Shown piece after piece: positions 1-8,672 of a stretch of DNA of 64,000 nucleotides. Where the stretch lies: assembly GCF_900103845.1 (NCBI RefSeq), contig NZ_FNIJ01000025.1, positions 1 through 64,000 of the forward strand, written 5' to 3'. Source of the stretch: Pseudomonas jinjuensis. Its GTDB lineage: Bacteria > Pseudomonadota > Gammaproteobacteria > Pseudomonadales > Pseudomonadaceae. The notes under the pieces are model-generated. The model made no database searches, was not told the origin of the DNA, and saw only the letters and a list, made by a program, of their open reading frames with translations. The stretch's first letter is position 1; every line of letters starts with the position of its first letter. A program made the translations under genes and the position numbers.

Positions 1-1
1 A

Positions 2-223
2 TCCGAGATACGCTTCAAGCCGGTAGCCCACTACATCGCCGTTCAACTGATCGTGATGGCAGCGGCCAATCCGATTTCTGCTACCGGAAGGCGATTGACA
101 GAGTTGCGGGCCGGGATCGGCGGGCTGTTTCTGGATCGCCGTCCAAGGCCTACCAGGCCAAGGACGGTGAAGATCTCAAAGACTCGCTACCCGGTGAACC
201 GCAAGGCCGCTCCGCTTAAGTGA
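2..223 (+). CDS. IS4-family transposase, C-terminal fragment (continues beyond window)
   Basis: An open frame enters from the left edge and ends at TGA 221-223, giving the last 73 residues of a protein. The reading frame contains FKPVAHYIAVQLIVMAA and ends TRYPVNRKAAPLK, a basic tail typical of DDE transposases of the IS4 family. The stop codon lies inside an 18-base terminal sequence whose minus-strand reading begins TAATACTGTTCA, which resembles the IS4-group terminal repeat pattern TAATGCCGATCAGTTAAG. The catalytic core and left end lie outside the window, so intactness cannot be judged. The family call rests on the C-terminus and the end sequence only. Confidence 0.72.
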   Translation, partial: SEIRFKPVAHYIAVQLIVMAAANPISATGRRLTELRAGIGGLFLDRRPRPTRPRTVKISKTRYPVNRKAAPLK

Positions 224-232
224 ACAGTATTA
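215..232. repeat. Probable right terminal inverted repeat of the IS4-type element
   Basis: Read on the minus strand this is TAATACTGTTCACTTAAG, starting directly next to host DNA that resembles the thrC terminator. The pattern resembles IS4-group ends. The matching left end is outside the window, so the exact element boundary and target duplication cannot be confirmed. Confidence 0.55.
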
Positions 233-252
233 CGCCAAACGGCGGGTTTTTT
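233..252 (+). terminator. Hairpin with T tract at the IS/host junction, remnant of the thrC terminator
   Basis: CGCC AAAC GGCG forms a short stem followed by GGTTTTTT on the plus strand, so it can terminate transcription leaving the transposase. For thrC (minus strand) the stem CGCC-GTTT-GGCG is still present, but the bases after it are the IS end rather than a T run. The host sequence looks like half of a symmetric bidirectional terminator; compare the intact CCCGCC/GGCGGG terminator at 63364-63386. Confidence 0.5.
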
Positions 253-269
253 CATTCATGCACAGCGAA

Positions 270-1679
270 TCAGAGCGGTTTGCCGCGATTGCCGTGGGCG
301 CTGACGAAGGCCTGAACCTTGGCCAGTTCGTTGGGCAGCACGGTGCAACGCTCTTCGCGCTGGAACAGGTCGGTCAGGTGCGGCGGCAGCGCCGGAACCG
401 CGTCGATGCCAGCCTTCTCCACCGCTTCCGGGAACTTGACCGGATGCGCGGTACCCAGGGTGACCATGGGCACGGCCAGGCTGCGGCGGCATTCGCGGGC
501 AGCGCGCACGCCGATGGCGGTGTGCGGGTCGAGCAGTTCGCCACACTCGGCGTAGACCTCGGCGATGGTCTCGCAGGTCTGCTCGTCATCCACGGCCAGC
601 GAGTCGAACAGGCGGCGGGCTTCGGTCCAGCGGTCATCCTCGACGGCCAGCTTGCCGGTGGCCTTGAAGTTGTCCATCAGCTCGGCGACGGCCTTGCCGT
701 TGCGGCCGTGCAGGTCGAACAGCAGGCGCTCGAAGTTGGATGAGACCATGATGTCCATCGACGGCGACAGCGACGCGTGCAGGGTGTCCTTGTCGTAGCG
801 GTTGCCGGACATGAAGCGGTGCAGGATGTCGTTGCGGTTGGTCGCGACGATCAGCTGGCTGACCGGCAGGCCCATGTTGCGCGCCAGGTAGCCGGCGAAG
901 ATGTCGCCGAAGTTGCCGGTGGGCACCGAGAAGGCCACGGAACGGGCCGGCGCGCCCAGCTGGATGGCGGCGTGGAAGTAGTAGACGATCTGGGCCATGA
1001 TCCGCGCCCAGTTGATCGAGTTGACTGCCACCAGACGGGTGCCCTTGAGGAAGCCCTGGTCGGCGAAGCTGGCCTTGACCATCTCCTGGCAGTCGTCGAA
1101 GTTGCCTTCGATGGCGATGTTGTGGATGTTCTCGCCGAGGATGGTGGTCATCTGCCGGCGCTGCACCTCGGACACACGGTTGTGCGGGTGCATGATGAAG
1201 ATGTCGACGTTCTCGCAGGAACGGCAGCCTTCGATGGCGGCCGAACCGGTGTCGCCGGAGGTGGCGCCCATGATCACCACGCGCTCGCCGCGCCTGGTCA
1301 GCACGTGGTCGAGCAGGCGGCCGAGCAGTTGCAGGGCGAAGTCCTTGAAGGCCAGGGTCGGGCCGTGGAACAGCTCCAGCACCCACTCGTTGCCGTTCAG
1401 CTGGCGCAGCGGCGCCACGGCGTTGTGGTCGAAGACGCCGTAGGTTTCCTCGAGGATCTTCTTGAAGTCGGCATCGGCGATGCTGCCGGCGACGAACGGG
1501 CGCATCACGCGGAAGGCCAGTTCGTGGTACGGCAGGCCGGCCCAGGAGGCGATCTCCTCGACGGTGAAGCGCGGCAGGTTTTCCGGCACGTAGAGGCCGC
1601 CATCGCTGGCCAGGCCGGCGAGCAGCACGTCTTCGAAGTTCAGCGCGGGCGCCTGGCCGCGGGTACTGATGTAGCGCAT
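270..1679 (-). CDS. thrC: Threonine synthase
   Basis: Converts O-phospho-L-homoserine to threonine, the last step of threonine synthesis, using pyridoxal phosphate. The 469-residue protein has the threonine-synthase N-terminus MRYISTRGQAP, the PLP-lysine motif HGPTLAFKDF (Lys112) and the phosphate-binding segment SGDTGSAAI. Length is normal for the Pseudomonas enzyme. It lies 89 bp downstream of hom in the same direction, so the two probably share a transcript, although a GGAGGCT-type repeat sits between them. Its normal terminator appears interrupted by the IS element 37 bp after the stop codon. Confidence 0.97.
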   Translation of the reverse strand: MRYISTRGQAPALNFEDVLLAGLASDGGLYVPENLPRFTVEEIASWAGLPYHELAFRVMRPFVAGSIADADFKKILEETYGVFDHNAVAPLRQLNGNEWVLELFHGPTLAFKDFALQLLGRLLDHVLTRRGERVVIMGATSGDTGSAAIEGCRSCENVDIFIMHPHNRVSEVQRRQMTTILGENIHNIAIEGNFDDCQEMVKASFADQGFLKGTRLVAVNSINWARIMAQIVYYFHAAIQLGAPARSVAFSVPTGNFGDIFAGYLARNMGLPVSQLIVATNRNDILHRFMSGNRYDKDTLHASLSPSMDIMVSSNFERLLFDLHGRNGKAVAELMDNFKATGKLAVEDDRWTEARRLFDSLAVDDEQTCETIAEVYAECGELLDPHTAIGVRAARECRRSLAVPMVTLGTAHPVKFPEAVEKAGIDAVPALPPHLTDLFQREERCTVLPNELAKVQAFVSAHGNRGKPL

Positions 1680-1696
1680 TTTAGAAACCTTTCATG

Positions 1697-1774
1697 AAAG
1701 CCGATAAAAGCGCTGGAGGCCGGAGGCTGGACGCAAAAGCGATCTCGTCCAGCCTTCAGCCTGCAGCCTCAAGC
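1697..1774. repeat. GGAGGCT-type intergenic inverted repeat, copy A (thrC-hom)
   Basis: GCGCTGGAGGCCGGAGGCTG on the left arm is matched by an imperfect reverse complement, CCAGCCTTCAGCCTGCAGCC, on the right, separated by about 20 bases. The left flank AAAGCCGATAAAAGCGCTGG is nearly shared with copy C at 39246-39360, and the right arm is close to copy B at 24980-25051. The right arm runs into the 3' end of hom and includes its stop codon. It could form a long mRNA hairpin between hom and thrC. Confidence 0.7.
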
Positions 1775-3073
1775 GAGCTGCTCTACGCGGATGCGTACGA
1801 CGCTGCCGACCACGTCATCCAGCGCTTCCAGCGCGGCGATCGCTTCGATGATGCGGGACTCGAGCACCCGGTGGGTAACCAGGATCATCGGCACCAGGCC
1901 GTCATGCTCTTCGACTTCCATCTGCATGATCGACTCGATGTTGATGCCGCGCTCGGAGAGGATGGTCGCCACCTGGGCCAGTACGCCCGGATGGTCCTTG
2001 GCCTGGATGCGCAGGTAGTAGGCGCTTTCGCAGGCTTCGATCGGCAGGATCGGGTGGTCGGAGAGCGAGTCCGGCTGGAAGGCCAGGTGCGGTACGCGGT
2101 TCTCCGGGTCGGTGGTGAGCACGCGGACAACATCGACCAGGTCGGCGACCACCGACGAGGCGGTCGGGTCCATGCCGGCGCCGGCGCCGTAGAACAGGGT
2201 GCTGCCGGCGGCGTCGCCGTTGACCATCACCGCGTTCATCACGCCGTTGACGTTGGCGATCAGGCGGTCGGCCGGAATCAGGGTCGGGTGCACGCGCAGC
2301 TCGATACCGGCATCGGTACGGCGCGCCACGCCCAGGTGCTTGATGCGGTAGCCCAGCGCCTCGGCGTAGTTGACGTCGGCGGTGGTCAGTCTGGTGATGC
2401 CTTCGGTGTAGGCCTTGTCGAACTGCAGCGGGATGCCGAAGGCGATGGACGCCAGGATGGTCAGCTTGTGCGCGGCGTCGATGCCTTCCACGTCAAAGGT
2501 CGGGTCGGCTTCGGCGTAGCCCAGGGCCTGGGCTTCCTTCAACACGTCGTCGAAGGCGCGGCCTTTCTCGCGCATCTCGGTGAGGATGAAGTTGCCGGTG
2601 CCGTTGATGATGCCGGCCAGCCAGTTGATGCGGTTGCCGGCCAGGCCCTCGCGGATCGCCTTGATCACCGGGATGCCGCCGGCCACCGCGGCCTCGAAGG
2701 CGACGATCACGCCCTTCTCGCGGGCCTTGGCGAAGATCTCGTTTCCGTGCACGGCGATCAGCGCCTTGTTCGCGGTGACCACGTGCTTGCCGTTCTCGAT
2801 GGCCTTCATCACCAGCTCGTAGGCCTGGGTGTAGCCGCCGATCAGTTCGATGACGATGTCGATTTCCGGGTTGTTCGCCACTTCGAAGATGTCGGCAGTG
2901 ATGGGGGTGCTGCCGGTATCGGACTTCGGATTGGGACGACGGGCGGCAATCTGCGCAACCTCGATACCACGCCCGGCACGGCGGGCAATCTCCTCGGCGT
3001 TGCGTTTGAGTACATTGAAGGTACCGCCACCGACGGTACCCAACCCGCAGATTCCCACTTTGACCGGTTTCAC
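1769..3073 (-). CDS. hom: Homoserine dehydrogenase
   Basis: Reduces aspartate semialdehyde to homoserine, the branch point to threonine and methionine. The GTG start at 3073 gives 434 residues beginning with the KPVKVGICGLGTVG nucleotide-binding motif and is preceded by GGGGAG at good spacing; an upstream in-frame ATG would add seven unconserved residues. The catalytic core follows (GINRINWLAGIINGTGNFIL-type region near the middle), and a C-terminal ACT domain (YYLRIQAKDHPGVLAQVATI, roughly residues 345-430) fits feedback control by threonine. It forms an operon-like pair with thrC. A terminator-like hairpin lies about 25 bases before the start codon. Confidence 0.96.
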   Translation of the reverse strand: MKPVKVGICGLGTVGGGTFNVLKRNAEEIARRAGRGIEVAQIAARRPNPKSDTGSTPITADIFEVANNPEIDIVIELIGGYTQAYELVMKAIENGKHVVTANKALIAVHGNEIFAKAREKGVIVAFEAAVAGGIPVIKAIREGLAGNRINWLAGIINGTGNFILTEMREKGRAFDDVLKEAQALGYAEADPTFDVEGIDAAHKLTILASIAFGIPLQFDKAYTEGITRLTTADVNYAEALGYRIKHLGVARRTDAGIELRVHPTLIPADRLIANVNGVMNAVMVNGDAAGSTLFYGAGAGMDPTASSVVADLVDVVRVLTTDPENRVPHLAFQPDSLSDHPILPIEACESAYYLRIQAKDHPGVLAQVATILSERGINIESIMQMEVEEHDGLVPMILVTHRVLESRIIEAIAALEALDDVVGSVVRIRVEQLA

Positions 3074-3097
3074 GCTGAAACTCCCCATCATCACAGC

Positions 3098-3123
3098 AAT
3101 AAAAGCCGGGCATTGAGCCCGGC
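3098..3123 (-). terminator. Terminator-like hairpin in the dsbC-hom gap (possible attenuator)
   Basis: On the minus strand GCCGGGC-TCAAT-GCCCGGC is followed by TTTTATT, a canonical intrinsic terminator. It follows dsbC but lies downstream of the candidate hom promoter, so transcripts from that promoter would have to pass it. It may simply insulate dsbC, or it may attenuate hom-thrC. Confidence 0.7.
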
Positions 3124-3135
3124 CACTTGAAGGAA

Positions 3136-3164
3136 CCGCACCTTACGAAGCGGTGCTTTATTAG
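3136..3164 (-). promoter_or_regulatory. Candidate sigma-70 promoter for hom-thrC
   Basis: On the minus strand TTGACT is followed after 17 bases (AATAAAGCACCGCTTCG) by TAAGGT. The expected start would be about 20 bases before the terminator-like hairpin at 3098-3123. The GCACC/GGTGC inverted repeat overlapping the spacer and -10 could be an operator. This is pattern matching only. Confidence 0.45.
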
Positions 3165-3187
3165 TCAATCTGGGCGGAACGCCCGTC

Positions 3188-3916
3188 TCACTTGGTGTCC
3201 AGGGCCAGCTTGGCGATCTGGCCGGCCGACTGGTAGCCCGGCAGCATCTGGCCGTTGGCGAGGATGATCGCTGGAGTGCCCTGCACGCCGACCATCTGTC
3301 CCAGCTCGAACTGCTTGTCCACGGGGTTGTCGCACTTGGCCGACTTCACTTCCTTCTCGTGGAACATGTCGTTGATCGCCGCCTGGCGGTCCTTGGCGCA
3401 CCAGATCGACTGCAGCTGCTGGTCGCCCGACGAGCCCGGCCCCTGGCGCGGGAAGGCCAGGTAGCGCACTTCGATGCCGCGCTTGTTCAGCTCCGGGACT
3501 TCGGCATGCAGCTTCTGGCAGTACGGGCAGGTGGTGTCGGTGAACACGGTGATGTGCGCCCTGGTTTCGCCCTTGGCCGGGAACACCACCATCTCCTTGG
3601 CCGGGATGGCGTTGATGGTCCTGGCGATCGAGGCGCTTTCGGCCTGCTCGGTGAGGTTGACCGGCTGGCCGTCCTTCACCTGGTAGATGTTGCCCTGCAC
3701 GACGAACTGGCCGTCGGCGCTGGCATAGAGGACGCGGCCGCCCTTCAGCTGGACCTGGTAGATGCCTTGCAGCGGGCTGGCGGAGATCGACTCGATGGGC
3801 AGGTCGGGCTGCAGGGAATGCAGGGTACTGCGGATCGCCTGGTCCGGCTCGGCGGCCAGTGCGAGGGTGCTGGCGAGGCCGAGGGCCGCGGCAGTCAGAA
3901 ATCGGTACAGACGCAT
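3188..3916 (-). CDS. dsbC: Thiol:disulfide interchange protein DsbC
   Basis: Periplasmic disulfide isomerase and thioredoxin-fold chaperone that repairs wrong disulfides. The ATG at 3916 has a GGGAG ribosome site and starts a signal peptide (MRLYRFLTAAALGLASTLAL, cleavage after about residue 21-22). An N-terminal dimerisation domain (to about residue 80) precedes the thioredoxin-like domain with the active site CPYC at residues 130-133, and a second cysteine pair lies further on. The product is 242 residues, the usual DsbC size. Upstream, where other pseudomonads carry xerD, there is only a REP pair and then rplS. Confidence 0.95.
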   Translation of the reverse strand: MRLYRFLTAAALGLASTLALAAEPDQAIRSTLHSLQPDLPIESISASPLQGIYQVQLKGGRVLYASADGQFVVQGNIYQVKDGQPVNLTEQAESASIARTINAIPAKEMVVFPAKGETRAHITVFTDTTCPYCQKLHAEVPELNKRGIEVRYLAFPRQGPGSSGDQQLQSIWCAKDRQAAINDMFHEKEVKSAKCDNPVDKQFELGQMVGVQGTPAIILANGQMLPGYQSAGQIAKLALDTK

Positions 3917-4044
3917 GAAAAACTCCCGTGATCGATCGATGAAGACTACCACAGCCGGCCCTGCGGGCCGAGCCGCCAGCTTGTAGCCGGAAGCTTCCGG
4001 GGCTGGTCGTTCGTCGGGGCGAGGCGCTTTCGGGCGACAGACTC

Positions 4045-4106
4045 GTAGGGCGGGTGCAACCCGCCATGTCGGCACAGGAGATATCGGCGGGCTTCACCCG
4101 CCCTAC
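4045..4106. repeat. Inverted REP pair upstream of dsbC
   Basis: GTAGGGCGGGTGCAACCCGC at 4045 and GCGGGCTTCACCCGCCCTAC ending at 4106 are opposite-strand copies of one short palindromic unit separated by about 20 bases, a BIME-like arrangement. It occupies the gap between dsbC and rplS, the usual position of xerD. Confidence 0.75.
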
Positions 4107-4125
4107 GCGCCTTTTCTCCAGGCAT

Positions 4126-4155
4126 GAAAAAAGCAGCCCGTGGGCTGCTTTTTTC
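4126..4155 (-). terminator. Intrinsic terminator of the rpsP-rimM-trmD-rplS operon
   Basis: GAAAAAAGCAGCCC-GTG-GGCTGCTTTTTTC is a near-perfect palindrome with A and T runs on both sides, so it can act on either strand. It lies 25 bases after the rplS stop codon. Confidence 0.85.
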
Positions 4156-4179
4156 CGGATCGACTGGTAAGCGCGAGGC

Positions 4180-4530
4180 TTAGACCAGTTTTTCCTTGAT
4201 GCGCGCTGCCTTGCCGGACAGTTCGCGGAGGTAGTACAGCTTGGCCTTGCGCACGTCGCCGCGGCGCTTGACGGAAACGCTGTCGACCAACGGGCTGTAG
4301 GTCTGGAAGGTACGCTCCACGCCTACGCCGTTGGAGATCTTGCGAACGGTGAAAGCGCTGTTCAGGCCGCGGTTGCGCTTGCCGATCACGACGCCTTCGA
4401 AGGCCTGCAGACGCTGACGGTCGCCTTCCTTCACTTTAACCTGGACGATTACGGTGTCGCCGGGGGCGAACGCCGGAATCTCTTTGCTCATCTGTTCAGC
4501 TTCGATCTGCTGAATGATCTTGTTGGTCAT
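4180..4530 (-). CDS. rplS: 50S ribosomal protein L19
   Basis: L19 sits at the 30S-50S interface. The 116-residue protein shows family hallmarks: [20 protein letters not shown], the [12 protein letters not shown] loop, [16 protein letters not shown] and the basic C-terminus [20 protein letters not shown]. It is the last gene of the rpsP-rimM-trmD-rplS operon, in the classic gammaproteobacterial order, and is followed by a strong terminator. Confidence 0.98.
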   Translation of the reverse strand: MTNKIIQQIEAEQMSKEIPAFAPGDTVIVQVKVKEGDRQRLQAFEGVVIGKRNRGLNSAFTVRKISNGVGVERTFQTYSPLVDSVSVKRRGDVRKAKLYYLRELSGKAARIKEKLV

Positions 4531-4571
4531 GCTGTGCTCCTAAGGCAGGCTTCTGGCCGGCCATCGATACG

Positions 4572-5315
4572 TTAACTATCGTCCCGCTGGCGGATGTACT
4601 CCTCCAGCAGCTTCTTCTCTTCTCCAGAAAGCGAGCGGCAATCCAGAAGATCGGTGCGTCGTTCCCAGGTCCTTCCAAGGGACTGCTGCAAACGCCAGCG
4701 CCGGATGTGTTCGTGGTTGCCGCTGAGCAGCACCTCGGGAACACGTTTGTCGGCATACACCTCGGGTCGGGTGTAGTGCGGACAATCGAGCAGGCCATCC
4801 GTGAAGGAGTCCTCCTCTGCGGAATCCGCGTGTCCCAGCGCGCCGGGCAACAACCGCGTCACCGCGTCGATCAGCACCATCGCCGGCAGCTCACCGCCGG
4901 ACAACACGTAATCGCCAACCGACCATTCCTCATCGACATGCTCTTCAATGAAGCGCTCGTCGATGCCTTCGTAGCGCCCGGCGATCAGGATCAGTCGTTC
5001 CTCTTTCGCCAGTTCGCGTACCGCCGCCTGCGTCAGCTTGCGGCCTTGCGGCGACAGGTAGATCACCTTCGCCGGTCCGCCTGCGGCTTGCCGGGCATCG
5101 CCCAGTGCGCCTTCCAGCGGCTTGATTTTCATCACCATTCCCGGACCACCGCCGAAAGGCCGGTCATCCACCGTCTGGTGACGGTCCTCGGTATTGCTTC
5201 GCGGGTTGAAACACTGGAGCTGGATCAGCTCCTGCTTGACCGCACGACTGGTGATGCCGTAGTCGCTGATGGCGCGGAACATCTCCGGAAAGATGCTGAT
5301 GACTCCTATCCACAC
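4572..5315 (-). CDS. trmD: tRNA (guanine-N1-)-methyltransferase
   Basis: Methylates G37 of tRNAs reading codons that start with C or some with G, preventing +1 frameshifting. The 247-residue SPOUT enzyme begins at a GTG (5315) with GGAGG nine bases upstream and reads [20 protein letters not shown]. The SAM-binding trefoil-knot segments include [20 protein letters not shown] and [19 protein letters not shown]. It is preceded closely by rimM and followed by rplS. Some relatives are annotated a few codons longer, but the ribosome site here supports the GTG. Confidence 0.96.
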   Translation of the reverse strand: MWIGVISIFPEMFRAISDYGITSRAVKQELIQLQCFNPRSNTEDRHQTVDDRPFGGGPGMVMKIKPLEGALGDARQAAGGPAKVIYLSPQGRKLTQAAVRELAKEERLILIAGRYEGIDERFIEEHVDEEWSVGDYVLSGGELPAMVLIDAVTRLLPGALGHADSAEEDSFTDGLLDCPHYTRPEVYADKRVPEVLLSGNHEHIRRWRLQQSLGRTWERRTDLLDCRSLSGEEKKLLEEYIRQRDDS

Positions 5316-5339
5316 GGGCTGTTACCTCCACCCACAGGG

Positions 5340-5876
5340 CTAGAAATCCGCGTCCCAGTCCACCCGCATTTCGCCGGCTGCCAGGTCCACCGCCTGCACG
5401 CACTGCTCCGTATAGGGGAGAAGGCGCTCACGCTCGTCCAGGCTGCCCGCACAGGGCTTGACCACCATCACATCGTTGGCGCCGGTCTCCAGCATGTGGT
5501 CGATCATTCCGAGCAGCTGCCCGTTCTGGTCGATCACCTTGAGACCTTCCAGCTGGCTCCAGTAATACTCGCCGTCGTCCAGCTCCGGGAGCTCGCTGCG
5601 CGGTACCAGGATCTCGAAATCCGCATAGGTGCGGGCGACTTCGCGATCATCCAGTCCCTTCAGCTTCGCTACCAGGACATTGCCCTGTACGCGGCCTTGA
5701 ACCAGCTCAGCCTGTCGAACCTCGGTGCCACGCCGTAGCGTCCAGCGCCGGTAGTCCAGCAGGTTGTCCAACGGGTCGGTAAAGGAATACACCTTCACCT
5801 CGCCACGAATGCCGTGCACCGAAACTATCTTGCCGAGAACGATCATCTCCTCGGCGGGAGCAGGCATCGTGTTCAT
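5340..5876 (-). CDS. rimM: 16S rRNA processing protein RimM
   Basis: Assists maturation of the 30S head domain and binds S19. The 178-residue protein has the N-terminal RimM beta barrel (MIVLGKIVSVHGIRGEVKVY) and the C-terminal PRC barrel (YYWSQLEGLKVIDQNGQLLG and NDVMVVKP). It starts 5 bp after rpsP and ends 24 bp before trmD, which is consistent with one transcript. Confidence 0.95.
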   Translation of the reverse strand: MNTMPAPAEEMIVLGKIVSVHGIRGEVKVYSFTDPLDNLLDYRRWTLRRGTEVRQAELVQGRVQGNVLVAKLKGLDDREVARTYADFEILVPRSELPELDDGEYYWSQLEGLKVIDQNGQLLGMIDHMLETGANDVMVVKPCAGSLDERERLLPYTEQCVQAVDLAAGEMRVDWDADF

Positions 5877-5881
5877 CGATC

Positions 5882-6130
5882 TCAGGCAGCCTTGGCGGCT
5901 TCCTTGATCAGCTGAGCAACGCGCTCGGACGGTTGAGCGCCCTGGCCCAGCCAGTAGTTCAGACGCTCCTGGTTGACCGAGAAACGAACTTCGGCGCCAG
6001 TAGCGACAGGGTTGAAGAAGCCGACGCGCTCGACGAAACGGCCGTCACGAGCGTTGCGGCTGTTGGTCACGGTCAGGTGATAGAACGGGCGCTTCTTGGA
6101 GCCGCCACGAGCCAGACGAATGGTTACCAT
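5882..6130 (-). CDS. rpsP: 30S ribosomal protein S16
   Basis: First gene of its operon. The ATG at 6130 yields 82 residues starting [19 protein letters not shown], the universal S16 N-terminus, with the conserved [11 protein letters not shown] and [16 protein letters not shown] segments. Longer in-frame starts upstream would be translated leader sequence and are rejected. The 5' leader carries overlapping hairpins and a promoter described separately. Confidence 0.97.
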   Translation of the reverse strand: MVTIRLARGGSKKRPFYHLTVTNSRNARDGRFVERVGFFNPVATGAEVRFSVNQERLNYWLGQGAQPSERVAQLIKEAAKAA

Positions 6131-6165
6131 GCGTACGTTGTTCCTATGGTTTGCTTGCAAAAAAG

Positions 6166-6192
6166 AAATGCAGCCCTCGAGCACGGGGCTCG
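6166..6192 (-). promoter_or_regulatory. rpsP leader with two mutually exclusive hairpins
   Basis: On the minus strand CGAGC-CCCGT-GCTCG (6192-6178) overlaps AGCCC-CGTGCTCGA-GGGCT (6190-6172). The latter is followed by GCATTTCTTTTTT, so it resembles a terminator that the former would disrupt. The arrangement could allow leader control of the S16 operon, but the second hairpin has a weak five-base-pair stem. Confidence 0.4.
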
Positions 6193-6203
6193 AAAGGCCG
6201 CAT

Positions 6204-6232
6204 ATTCTATGAGCTAAAGCCCCGCGCTGCAA
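6204..6232 (-). promoter_or_regulatory. Probable sigma-70 promoter of the rpsP operon
   Basis: Minus strand TTGCAG, 17-base spacer, TAGAAT. It is located about 75-100 bases before the rpsP ATG and points into the leader hairpins. Confidence 0.62.
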
Positions 6233-6274
6233 GCCGCAGCTGGTCGGCACGCCGCTCCCGGCGGGGCCTGTGAA

Positions 6275-7651
<1,377 letters not shown>

Positions 7652-7706
7652 GCGCTTTCCTATCGGGCTCGTCCGAGCCGGGGGTGGGCGTGGCAGCAAG
7701 CGCGGG

Positions 7707-7712
7707 ATTATA
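7707..7712 (-). promoter_or_regulatory. Candidate -10 element upstream of ffh
   Basis: A consensus TATAAT lies on the minus strand about 56 bases before the ffh ATG. No good -35 at 17 bases is visible; GTGTTG at 18 bases is the best candidate. Confidence 0.4.
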
Positions 7713-7858
7713 GCGAAGAGCCGTGGCGGCCAACACCGCCGATGATCCCTCCGCCGGCACCAGCGGGCCGGATGCAAAGGAGAAGCCTTCCCAGGCGCTT
7801 TCTAGGGGGACCGGAATGTGCCACACTCTCGGCCTTTCGGACCCTGTTCCAAGGACTT

Positions 7859-8659
7859 ATGCACTCTCTGCTGCCCAGTCTGATCGCTGCCGTTCTCTAT
7901 CTCGGCACCACGGCCTACCACGCCGTGAGCCTGGCCCGCCGGACTCCGCCGTACAAGCCCCTGCTGCTTCTGCTCGGCCTGCTGGCCTTCCTCGCCCAGG
8001 CCTACAGCCTCTACCACCAGCTGCTGACGCCGGCCGGCCTGGTGCTGGACTTCTTCAATGCCGCCAGTCTGATTTCCGCGGCCATCACCCTGCTGACGGT
8101 GCTGGCCTGCCTGCGCATCCCGGTGGAGAACCTGCTGCTGCTGCTCTACCCGATCGGCGCACTGGCCACCCTGATGGCGCAGTTCGTCCCCCACGGCACC
8201 GTCGAGTCGATCAACGAGCAGGCGGGCATCCTCGCGCACATCCTGCTGTCGATTCTGGCCTACGGCGTCCTGACCATCGCCGCGCTGCAGGCGCTGTTGC
8301 TGCTGGTGCAGGACCATCAGCTCAAGCACAAGCATCCCTCCGGGCTGATCCGCAACTTCCCGCCGCTGCAGACCATGGAAAGCCTGCTGTTCGGCTTCCT
8401 CCTGGGTGGCTGGGTGCTGCTGTCGCTGTCGCTGATCTCCGGCTGGCTGTTCGTCGAGAACCTGTTCGCCCAGCACCTGGCGCACAAGACGCTGCTTTCC
8501 TGCCTCGCCTGGGTGGTGTTCGGCGTCCTGCTGTGGGGACGCCACCAGCTCGGCTGGCGCGGGCACAAGGCGATCCGCTGGACCCTCGCCGGCTTCCTGC
8601 TGTTGATGCTGGCCTACTTCGGCAGCAAGCTGGTGCGCGAGTTCATCCTGCACATCTGA
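7859..8659 (+). CDS. CcsA/YpjD-family cytochrome c assembly-like membrane protein
   Basis: Integral membrane protein of 266 residues with about eight hydrophobic segments (for example SLIAAVLYLGTTAYHAV, LLLLLGLLAFLAQAYSLY, LLFGFLLGGWVLLSLSLISG, IRWTLAGFLLLMLAYFGSK). The layout matches the CcsA/YpjD branch of haem-handling proteins, encoded divergently from ffh in many pseudomonads. The ATG at 7859 follows AAGGACTT; the frame stays open far upstream, but that part is antisense to ffh. It is followed after 13 bp by a CorB-like gene. The exact substrate is unknown; the family link is by topology and context. Confidence 0.8.
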   Translation: MHSLLPSLIAAVLYLGTTAYHAVSLARRTPPYKPLLLLLGLLAFLAQAYSLYHQLLTPAGLVLDFFNAASLISAAITLLTVLACLRIPVENLLLLLYPIGALATLMAQFVPHGTVESINEQAGILAHILLSILAYGVLTIAALQALLLLVQDHQLKHKHPSGLIRNFPPLQTMESLLFGFLLGGWVLLSLSLISGWLFVENLFAQHLAHKTLLSCLAWVVFGVLLWGRHQLGWRGHKAIRWTLAGFLLLMLAYFGSKLVREFILHI

Positions 8660-8672
8660 GGAGGCGGGGCAC

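Noticed and set aside
1694-3130. Long plus-strand open frame (478 codons) opposite hom, and similar long frames opposite purL, ffh, hscA, secD, tgt and leuA.
   Set aside because: These are antisense shadows caused by high GC at third codon positions. They are rich in His, Asp, Gln, Gly and Val and lack family motifs, while the opposite strand carries clear conserved proteins.
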